Below, piece by piece: positions 15,681 to 21,760 of a DNA stretch of 36,220 bases (positions are counted from its first letter, which is position 1; every line of letters begins with the position of its first letter). The notes beneath the pieces are model-generated. The model did not search any database, was not told where the DNA came from, and worked only from the letters and a program-made list of their open reading frames with translations. The DNA comes from a virus. The stretch spans positions 1 to 36,220 of IMG/VR virus record IMGVR_UViG_3300025889_000044; one strand, written 5' to 3'. The position numbers and the translations under genes are program-made.

Positions 15681-15842
15681 TTAGTTAATGCCAAGATCGC
15701 TTGGACCTGTGTTGTCCTTTTTCTTTCTTCTGGGAGGAGCAGGAAGATAGGCAGCGCAATCCTCGCACACCCAGGTCAGCACGTTTTGATAGACTCTCCA
15801 AGCTCCTTCTTTAATGAGCTTTGAGCAGGTGTAGCAGCGCAT
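15681..15842 (-). CDS. 53-residue zinc-ribbon micro-protein
   Basis: Begins MRCYTCSKLIKEGAW, followed by WVCEDCAAYLPAPPRRKKK: a clean CxxC ... CxxC pair with a basic tail. ATG 15842 (or the tandem ATG 15845) overlaps the stop of the 101-residue gene. A single zinc ribbon plus Arg/Lys tail suggests nucleic-acid binding. It is one of several mini zinc proteins in this genome. Confidence 0.75.
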   Translation of the reverse strand: MRCYTCSKLIKEGAWRVYQNVLTWVCEDCAAYLPAPPRRKKKDNTGPSDLGIN

Positions 15843-16147
15843 CATCGACACAGCGATTCAATCTCCCGATCCATATTCTCGACACTTAGATAACCCCAGC
15901 ACGACGCTTGAGCCACGGGCATTACCACTTGCATACAAGCGCCCATCGTTTCAGGATCCTCGGCAAGCTGGCTACAGCGCTCTTGAGCAGCCCGAACAGC
16001 TAGGCCCTTACAAAACTCCTCTGCAAGGTTGCGCTTGGCTTCTAGCTTCACGCAAGCTGGGTCTTTAGGCTTGAGATAAGCGGCAGCTCCCAATACAAGC
16101 AGGGAACCTAGTAGGCAGGATAAAACGATTTTATGGCGCTCAGTCAT
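15842..16147 (-). CDS. Membrane-anchored Cys-rich protein
   Basis: 101 residues from ATG 16147 (MTERHKIVLSCLLGSLLVLG), chosen because AGGAGG lies just upstream (16154-16159). A single N-terminal anchor or uncleaved signal (residues 6-23) is followed by a soluble part of about 78 residues with six Cys residues, suggesting an exported, disulfide-bonded domain. No lipobox. Function unknown. Possible roles are superinfection exclusion or envelope modification, as for other exported early products, but this is speculation. Confidence 0.7.
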   Translation of the reverse strand: MTERHKIVLSCLLGSLLVLGAAAYLKPKDPACVKLEAKRNLAEEFCKGLAVRAAQERCSQLAEDPETMGACMQVVMPVAQASCWGYLSVENMDREIESLCR

Positions 16148-16192
16148 GGGGGGCCTCCTAAAGAGAGCGTACACAAATCAGGGGAAACAATC

Positions 16193-16291
16193 TTATTCGT
16201 CGTCTGGCAAGGATGGGACAAATAGAACAAAGCAGACCAAGAAGCCGATAAAGAAACCCAGCATCCAGGTCAAAAAATGGCTATCGTCCAT
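16193..16291 (-). CDS. 32-residue single-span membrane protein
   Basis: MDDSHFLTWMLGFFIGFLVC continuing through Phe/Leu/Val to PSLPDDE. Acidic ends flank one transmembrane helix. ATG 16291 overlaps the 3' end of the ART-like gene by 11 bases, implying coupling. It resembles 11244-11345 in size only. Function unknown. Confidence 0.6.
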   Translation of the reverse strand: MDDSHFLTWMLGFFIGFLVCFVLFVPSLPDDE

Positions 16292-17381
16292 CGTCATCCT
16301 GACGCGCTCTGTCAATCAGCGTTTTTAGCTGACCATCTTCTTTTTTTATAGCAATTTTGCCAACTGGCTTTTGTGGGTGATAGCCCCATTCAAGCCAACT
16401 GTTTCCATCTGTGAAAAGATCCCTAGCAGTCACTAGCTTTTTTTGAATTTTATATTTGCCGCCCAATGAGGATTCGCCATGTTCTTTTGCATAATCTCGA
16501 ACCGTCGTTACCCAATCTCCAGGCTGAATTGACGAAACAGTGCTGTCTTTCGGAACGGCTCTGTAGATTGTAACTTGTCTATCTGGATTTCCGTGAAGCC
16601 TCCTAATGACTGAAAGAGCTTCAGAATCCATTGAACCTTCTGCTCCAGTTGAATAAAAACGTAATCCTTCAGGACCGTAAACGTCTTTCGGATATGCACC
16701 CACGACGTCCCAGGCAGGAGCGCCTTCTTCGGGTCCTGGGGGGCTATGAGCGCCTCCTCTTTCAATAGACCAATCTTTAAGTTCTCTTTTAATTCCTTTG
16801 GACTGATCAAGAAGCGCTTGAGCTTGTTTATAGTCTTGATTTTGAAGGGCTTTTAAATAATCGCTATTTATCGAGTCAAGAGACCGTGATAATTTTGGAG
16901 CGCTTTGTGCTATTTTTTTTGCAATCTTGCCCACTGTTCCTGCCACCATCGGCATTGCAAGACCGGCAGCGAGCTTCCCAGGTAAGAGATTACTAGGATC
17001 AGCTACAAACTCAGTTGCAAGTCCTCCTAGCTTCTCAGGTAGCGCTGACACGGCTCGGTCACGACCGATCATCGATTTCCAAAGATCAAGAGCCATAGTG
17101 CTCTTCGGCATCTTCTGTTCCATGATGTATCGGAATAACTCTTCACCTTGGGGGGCTTCTGGAGCCTGAGGCTGAAGTTGCGCTTTCATAGCCTCAACTG
17201 TCTGATAGAGCTCCTCACCCTTAGCGGCGCTCTCTACACCAGCAAGACCCGCTCTACCTAGTTTCATGATCGGGCTATTCTCAGGATCAAATGGCGTAGT
17301 TTGAGGTAGAAGTCCCTTAGCTTTAAGTTTCTCCATCATGTCCATTAGCGGCATCTCCAGGTCATGTGTAGACTGTGTCAT
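16281..17381 (-). CDS. Putative ADP-ribosyltransferase-like polyvalent protein
   Basis: 366 residues. Residues 1-120 are helical; 131-158 is a small hydrophobic Gly/Ala/Met segment. The C-terminal domain from about 238 contains RFYSTGAEGS, VTIYRAVPKDS (Arg274), the IQPGDWVTTVRDYAKEHGE block and NSWLEWGY (Glu331). This sequence order resembles the ART-like domain found in phage and mobile-element polyvalent proteins, where Arg and Glu sit at the NAD-binding and catalytic positions. If active it would modify a host target by ADP-ribosylation, possibly delivered or made early. The assignment is from motif memory and is uncertain. First gene of its operon, preceded by the structured region 17382-17930. 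Confidence 0.55.
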   Translation of the reverse strand: MTQSTHDLEMPLMDMMEKLKAKGLLPQTTPFDPENSPIMKLGRAGLAGVESAAKGEELYQTVEAMKAQLQPQAPEAPQGEELFRYIMEQKMPKSTMALDLWKSMIGRDRAVSALPEKLGGLATEFVADPSNLLPGKLAAGLAMPMVAGTVGKIAKKIAQSAPKLSRSLDSINSDYLKALQNQDYKQAQALLDQSKGIKRELKDWSIERGGAHSPPGPEEGAPAWDVVGAYPKDVYGPEGLRFYSTGAEGSMDSEALSVIRRLHGNPDRQVTIYRAVPKDSTVSSIQPGDWVTTVRDYAKEHGESSLGGKYKIQKKLVTARDLFTDGNSWLEWGYHPQKPVGKIAIKKEDGQLKTLIDRARQDDDGR

Positions 17382-17424
17382 GAAATCGGTCGCCTGTCTT
17401 TGGGTTCAGATTCCTGAGAAGTCA

Positions 17425-17874
17425 CACCACTCCCTAACTGGTAGCCCATAGAGCTTTCCAGCTAGAGAGTGATGGCTTTGAAAAAAAACGGTCACTTGTC
17501 TTTTGGGACGAGTTCCGTCGAAGCCACAGGGAGCACGATCAATATGCTTCCCATCCGAGTGTTGCTTAAGGCGGATTGTCCCCACCCCTGCGCCTGGCCT
17601 CACTCGCATGATCCCAAGCCGTTGCCCAAGCACCCCAGTCCCTTCACGGGACCGCTGGCCTTTTCAGCCGCCGACTCTCAGGACCATCCCCCTGCCAGTG
17701 CCGCTCTGCGCGTCAGTAACGGCATCATCCAGTGATCGCTTCGTTTGCATTACCCGATCACTTTTGTGTTGAAGTCTGATGCAACCAGTAGTTTACTGGC
17801 TCCATCAGCTCCATCACAAGACTGACCCTACCTCAGCTCTCCTACCAGACGCAAGTCTTCGGGTTGGGGTAGGG
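17425..17874 (-). ncRNA. Candidate large structured RNA in gene-free 550-bp region
   Basis: Between 17382 and 17930 I see no credible gene; forward frames there are short and low in coding character. Instead there are at least nine inverted repeats: 17826-17832/17868-17874 enclosing 17847-17858; 17776-17781/17803-17808 enclosing 17785-17789/17795-17799; 17731-17738/17755-17762; 17699-17703/17720-17724; 17638-17642/17648-17652; 17529-17535/17545-17552; 17425-17432/17467-17474 enclosing 17434-17441/17458-17465. In the last two stems single mismatches become G-U pairs only when read on the minus strand, so the transcript is probably minus-strand. It could be a stand-alone RNA or the leader of the ART-like gene. 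Ends are approximate. Confidence 0.6.
17481..17517 (-). terminator. Possible intrinsic terminator inside the structured region
   Basis: On the minus strand, 17517-17489 folds into an imperfect hairpin (CGG/CCG outer pairs, ACU/AGU and GUC/GAC inner pairs) followed directly by eight Ts (17488-17481). It would release an RNA of roughly 400 nt before the last stem pair and the ART-like gene. The stem is interrupted by mismatches, so efficiency is doubtful; it may instead act as an attenuator. Confidence 0.4.
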
Positions 17875-17930
17875 ATACAAAAAAACAAACCCAGCTTTTC
17901 TGTAGCTCAATAGCCGCTCATACTTATTGC

Positions 17931-18419
17931 ATGGTCAGAGCGCTTCTTATCGCTTGTAGCCTTTTATACCCGTCTCACTCCCTAGCCGATGCCATCTTGT
18001 TTCGATACGGGCTAGGTTTTGGCGCGCCTGGTCAAACAGGTAGAGGCGAAGTCAAATGGTTCAGTATTGGACTTGAGAAGGACCACAAGCAGCCTTGGGT
18101 GTCTCAAGCAGAGATCGGTGTGATTTCAGATATGAAGCAGGGCTTAGGACGTAACTCAGGGCTCTTTGTGAGCTACGCAGCCGGACCTAAGATGCAACTA
18201 GGCCCTGTGCAGACTAGATATCTTTGGGGAGTAGGCTACCTCAGCCACCCCGATCAGCTTCTTTCTAGTCACTTCCAGTTCACTCATGACCTGACTATCG
18301 GGCTATACGACCGCACTTCGGGGTTAAGCCTTGGCTATAAGCATATCTCCAATGCAGGGATTACCCTACCCAATCGAGGGAGAGACTTCGTTACTCTAAG
18401 GGCAGAAACTTACTTTTAG
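17931..18419 (+). CDS. PagL-like lipid A 3-O-deacylase (outer-membrane beta barrel)
   Basis: 162 residues. A signal peptide (MVRALLIACSLLYPSHSLA, cleavage near residue 19) is followed by a barrel of about 143 residues with alternating strands and a terminal Phe (RAETYF), as in outer-membrane proteins. The LGYKHISNAGITLPNRGRDF block matches the PagL active-site segment: His138 and Ser140 correspond to the catalytic His and Ser, and Asp152 sits where PagL has its Glu, with identical spacing (14 residues from the His). PagL removes an acyl chain from position 3 of lipid A. No Shine-Dalgarno precedes the ATG. It would alter host LPS during infection; it is not a usual phage structural gene. Confidence 0.8.
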   Translation: MVRALLIACSLLYPSHSLADAILFRYGLGFGAPGQTGRGEVKWFSIGLEKDHKQPWVSQAEIGVISDMKQGLGRNSGLFVSYAAGPKMQLGPVQTRYLWGVGYLSHPDQLLSSHFQFTHDLTIGLYDRTSGLSLGYKHISNAGITLPNRGRDFVTLRAETYF

Positions 18420-18456
18420 GGTTGCCTTTTCGATTAAATCAGTCGAATCATGAATC

Positions 18457-18753
18457 ATGATGTATAATAGCCGTTCGGATGATGCGCTCAAAACCGAACT
18501 AGAGTACCTGCGAGAATATGTTAATCGTGTGTTTGGGAAACCCTTAATCAAGGATACCTTTCAAACTCAGATCCAAGACATTATCGACCAGAAGATCCAA
18601 GACTATATCTTCCAGCGTTATCGTGACTGGACCGCTCCTGAGCTCGCTAGACTTCGAGACCAATGGGAAGTTGAGCAAAGCACTCCAGTAGAGCAAGAGC
18701 CTGTCAGACGACGCGGTAGGCCAGCTAAAGTTGAGCAAGCTAGTCGGGGTTAG
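18457..18753 (+). CDS. Small protein with AT-hook-like C-terminus
   Basis: 98 residues with tandem ATGs (18457, 18460) and no clear ribosome binding site. The helical N-terminal two thirds (ALKTELEYLREYVNRVFG) resemble an oligomerisation coil; the C-terminus has RRRGRPAK, an AT-hook-like DNA-binding motif. It lies directly ahead of TerS and may be a DNA-recognition accessory of packaging, or an independent regulator. A perfect TATAAT overlaps its start codon region (18463-18468), so transcription of TerS might start there. Confidence 0.65.
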   Translation: MMYNSRSDDALKTELEYLREYVNRVFGKPLIKDTFQTQIQDIIDQKIQDYIFQRYRDWTAPELARLRDQWEVEQSTPVEQEPVRRRGRPAKVEQASRG

Positions 18754-18755
18754 GT

Positions 18756-19202
18756 ATGCCAAGACTAGGTGGACGAGCGAAGGGTACGCCAAATAAAAAC
18801 GCTTTGCCTCTCAAAGAGATGGCAGAAAAGCTGAATTGTAACCCGTTCGAGATCCTGCTTCGGTTCGCAATGGGTGACTGGAATGGGCTCGGTTACAAGG
18901 CTGAATCGACCTACGCACCTACGCAGAAGGGCGAGGTAATCGAGAAGCCCACCATCCCACCAGAATTGCGCGTTAAAGCCGCTTCTGAGGCTGCGCAGTA
19001 CCTTTACCCTAAGCGAAAGGCTATCGAGCACTCAGGTGAGATTACGAGCGTCCAGGTCGAGAAGCTCAAGCCAGAAGAGATCAACAGCATCCTAAGAGGA
19101 GATCCGTTCCTTGGAAACAACAGAAACGAAACACCTCAACCAAGTACTGAACGACTTGCGGTTACAGTTGCAGCAACTTCAGGCGGTAGCACTGAGGCTT
19201 GA
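18756..19202 (+). CDS. Terminase small subunit
   Basis: 148 residues. The N-terminal MPRLGGRAKGTPNKN segment is the classic start of many phage TerS proteins, followed by a helical DNA-recognition region (LPLKEMAEKLNCNPFEILLRF) and a central oligomerisation part (RVKAASEAAQYLYPKRKAIEH). The C-terminal 40 residues are polar and flexible. TerS binds the packaging site and activates the large subunit encoded 1 kb downstream. Its 3' end is shared with a 54-residue gene in another frame. Confidence 0.82.
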   Translation: MPRLGGRAKGTPNKNALPLKEMAEKLNCNPFEILLRFAMGDWNGLGYKAESTYAPTQKGEVIEKPTIPPELRVKAASEAAQYLYPKRKAIEHSGEITSVQVEKLKPEEINSILRGDPFLGNNRNETPQPSTERLAVTVAATSGGSTEA

Positions 19203-19275
19203 AGCCGAGCGTGACGCTCACATGGAAGTGATTAGGCAACTATTTCACTCTGTGATACCAGGCGGGCATGACTAA
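19111..19275 (+). CDS. 54-residue coiled-coil protein overlapping terS
   Basis: TTG start at 19111 with AGAGGAGA (19095-19102) eight bases upstream. The protein is a continuous heptad coil: NQVLNDLRLQLQQLQAVALR then LEAERDAHMEVIRQLF. It overlaps terS by 92 bases in another frame and the next gene by eight. Strong ribosome binding site and perfect leucine periodicity argue that it is real. Possibly a TerS or scaffold partner; function unknown. Confidence 0.7.
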   Translation: METTETKHLNQVLNDLRLQLQQLQAVALRLEAERDAHMEVIRQLFHSVIPGGHD

Positions 19276-20161
19276 ACGCATTGTGTCGGTATCAGGTGGT
19301 AAGGATTCAACCGCTCTTTACCTGTGGGCTATTGAACAATGGGGCAAGGATGGCTTTCTGGCCGTATTTGCCGACACCGGACACGAGCACCCTGTTACCT
19401 ACAACTACCTGCGTAACCTGCCAGCAATGGCCAACGGGCCCGAGATTGCGTGGGTGAAGGCTGATTTCACAGACAAGGTGAAAGCTAAGGGAAGGCCGCC
19501 ACAGGGCGTTCCGTTCCTTGATCTTTGGATGTGGAAGGGCAGAGCACCAAGCGCAAAGGCTCAGTTTTGCACCGAGCACCTAAAGCTGCGGCCCATTCAG
19601 GCTTGGCTAGAAGGCTGGCGCAAGGACTCCGATATTGTGGAAATGTACGTTGGTATTAGGGCCGCTGAGAGTGAGCGCCGGTCTAAAATGCCTCCCCAGG
19701 AATGGTCTGACATTTATGAATGCGAAATGTTCCGCCCAATGCTTACTTGGTCTGAAGAACAGGTGTGGGCCATGCTTGCCAAGCACAACGTTCCGCCAAA
19801 CCCGCTTTACCAACATGGATCGGCTCGGGTGGGCTGTTATCCGTGCATTCATTCAAGAAAGTCAGAACTGGCCATGATGCCCGACTGGGCATGGGAACGG
19901 CTGGCCAAATGGGAACGGCTGGCCGGCAGAACATGGTTTGCCTTCGGGGACATTCCCCTGACCAATGACCAAAAACTTGAGTTAAAAAAAGCCCAAGGGG
20001 ACACGGCTTTGACCGCCGCCCTAAAAGACAAGTTTAGCCCGCGTGTGATGGAGGTCCGCGAGTGGACCAAAACGAGCCGAGGCGGCAAGCAATTTGATAT
20101 GTTCGCTGCCGACTCGGCTGACGTGCCCACTTGCATGAGTACATGGGGAGTTTGCGAGTGA
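19268..20161 (+). CDS. PAPS-reductase-family protein
   Basis: 297 residues. SGGKDS (9-14) is the PP-loop of N-type ATP pyrophosphatases. ADTGHEHPVTYNYL and FCTEHLKLRPIQ (Cys101) are conserved blocks of the PAPS reductase/DndC-like group, and VGCYPCIHSRKSEL (Cys190, Cys193) resembles the Cys-rich metal or cluster site. It would adenylate or reduce a sulfur-containing substrate. Phages carry such genes in several contexts, including sulfur metabolism and DNA or tRNA modification. Here it interrupts the terS-terL pair, with its stop overlapping the terL start, so it is expressed with packaging genes. Substrate unknown. Confidence 0.88.
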   Translation: MTKRIVSVSGGKDSTALYLWAIEQWGKDGFLAVFADTGHEHPVTYNYLRNLPAMANGPEIAWVKADFTDKVKAKGRPPQGVPFLDLWMWKGRAPSAKAQFCTEHLKLRPIQAWLEGWRKDSDIVEMYVGIRAAESERRSKMPPQEWSDIYECEMFRPMLTWSEEQVWAMLAKHNVPPNPLYQHGSARVGCYPCIHSRKSELAMMPDWAWERLAKWERLAGRTWFAFGDIPLTNDQKLELKKAQGDTALTAALKDKFSPRVMEVREWTKTSRGGKQFDMFAADSADVPTCMSTWGVCE

Positions 20162-21546
20162 CTGAATCGCATCCAGAGATTGAGCGCATTGCTAGCGGCA
20201 TTGATGCTCTCCATAGGCTCTGGACGCCTCATCCAGCACAGGTAGAGATCGGTAGACCGCTAATCCGTGGCGAGACTAGGGAAGTATTTGCTCAGTGTGG
20301 GAGAAACTTCGGTAAGACTGAACTTGTTAGCTACCTGCTATGGCGCTTTGCTTGGACCTACGCTGGTTCCGAGAACTACTACTTCGCGCCGTTTATGAAG
20401 CAGGCCAGGGAAATTCTGTGGGCCTCGAGGCGCGTGCAGACTTTCGGACCTGAGAGCTGGGTTAAGGAGATCAATAACACCGAGATGCGCGTGACCTTCC
20501 AGAACGGCAGCTTCATCAAGCTCGACGGCTCCGACAACGTGGATGCATACCGAGGTGTTAAGCCTAAGGGCCTATCCGTGTTCGATGAGTTCAAAGACTT
20601 CCGTGAGGAGTTCTACGACGCATACGATCCTAACCGAGCAGCTTTTAACAGCCCGCTGATGATTATCGGTACGCCCCCCGAGCTAGAGGGGCAGTACACC
20701 AAGCTTGCACAGGACTTTGAGCGTGATCCATCCAAGCGCTTCTTCCAAATGCCCACTAACGTCAATCCGCACATTAGCCCTGCCTGGCTCGAGCGTAAGA
20801 AGTCCGAGCTGTACGCGCTAGGTGAGGGTGATAAGTGGGAGCGTGAGTATCAAGCTAAGTTCGTTCCAGGCGGCGCTAACTCCATCTTCCCGATGCTCTC
20901 TAAGGCTATGGTGCAGCCTCACTCTGAGCTTATGGCTAGGCTCTGGAGAGATCGCAAAAAACTAGAATGGATTCTCTGGTGTGACCCTGCCGCCGCTTCG
21001 TGCTTTGCCGTTCTATTCGTGGCAGTCAATCCCTACACGAAGCAGCTATATTGCCTAGATGAGATCTATGAGCTTCAGCAAGGTCAGATGACTGTGGGTA
21101 AGATATGGCCACGAGTCAGGCATATCAGAGACGATCTGTTTGATATGGCAGAATGGCGTCAGGGATACGATGAAGCATCTACCTGGTTCGCTAGCGAAGT
21201 GCTTGATGCCTACGGTGAATCTCTTGAGCCAACTCAGAAGATGAAGAGTGATAAGGTCACAGGCATTGGTCTGATTAAAGACCTCATGCTCCAGGGGAAG
21301 CTCATCCTGTCAGATCGCTGCACCAAGCTATACTGGGAGCTTGAGCGCTACCGGAAGGACTCAAGTGGTAAGATCCCAAAGAAAGACGACCACCTAATTG
21401 ACTGCCTTAGGTATACGATTGAATCGACGCATTATACAATCAGGGAAGAGCCGGAGATTATTGCCGATCCTTTGACGCAAAAAAGAGGCTTTCGGATTGA
21501 GGATGATTTTCCAGACTTGTTTTCTCGGGAGTTTGACCTAGGATGA
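20158..21546 (+). CDS. Terminase large subunit
   Basis: 462 residues from GTG 20158, which overlaps the previous stop and has GGGGAG (20145-20150) seven bases upstream; a TTG nine codons earlier is less likely. Walker A-like CGRNFGKTE at about 47-55, Walker B GLSVFDEF (138-145) with the catalytic Glu, the GTPP coupling motif at 171-174, then an RNase H-like nuclease domain starting with WCDPAAAS (Asp near 276) and a late Asp in DDHLIDCLRY. It is the ATP-driven packaging motor and cutter. Confidence 0.93.
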   Translation: MTESHPEIERIASGIDALHRLWTPHPAQVEIGRPLIRGETREVFAQCGRNFGKTELVSYLLWRFAWTYAGSENYYFAPFMKQAREILWASRRVQTFGPESWVKEINNTEMRVTFQNGSFIKLDGSDNVDAYRGVKPKGLSVFDEFKDFREEFYDAYDPNRAAFNSPLMIIGTPPELEGQYTKLAQDFERDPSKRFFQMPTNVNPHISPAWLERKKSELYALGEGDKWEREYQAKFVPGGANSIFPMLSKAMVQPHSELMARLWRDRKKLEWILWCDPAAASCFAVLFVAVNPYTKQLYCLDEIYELQQGQMTVGKIWPRVRHIRDDLFDMAEWRQGYDEASTWFASEVLDAYGESLEPTQKMKSDKVTGIGLIKDLMLQGKLILSDRCTKLYWELERYRKDSSGKIPKKDDHLIDCLRYTIESTHYTIREEPEIIADPLTQKRGFRIEDDFPDLFSREFDLG

Positions 21547-21550
21547 GGCC

Positions 21551-21760
21551 ATGCAAGTTACTTTAATTCTTTCTTTGTTAGGTTTGTTCTGCCTGTTAAG
21601 CCTCATCGCCTTTGCAATGGGGCTCATCGCATGGATTGAAGTGAAGGCCATGCAGAAGTCTACTCACTCGATCCAGTATGTTCCTGCTGGCACCGACTTT
21701 GAGAAGGTGACGAAGGATTTAGAAACGAAACTCAACAAAGATCTATTTGAGGCCGTATGA
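21551..21760 (+). CDS. Small membrane protein between terL and portal
   Basis: 69 residues. One hydrophobic helix at residues 5-28 (LILSLLGLFCLLSLIAFAMG), then a polar C-terminus with Lys/Asp/Glu. Its stop overlaps the portal start (ATGA), so translation is coupled. Unusual place for a membrane protein; could be a second holin-like or a superinfection-related protein. No family recognised. Confidence 0.65.
   Translation: MQVTLILSLLGLFCLLSLIAFAMGLIAWIEVKAMQKSTHSIQYVPAGTDFEKVTKDLETKLNKDLFEAV

Noticed and set aside
17469-17772. Two plus-strand frames of 88-89 residues
   Set aside because: Composition is Pro/Ser/Cys-rich, overlapping each other in different frames, with no ribosome binding site; the region is better explained by RNA structure.
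18440-18468. Promoter with TATAAT at 18463-18468
   Set aside because: Perfect -10 hexamer, but no -35 at the right spacing and it overlaps the start codon of the 98-residue gene; not listed as a separate feature.
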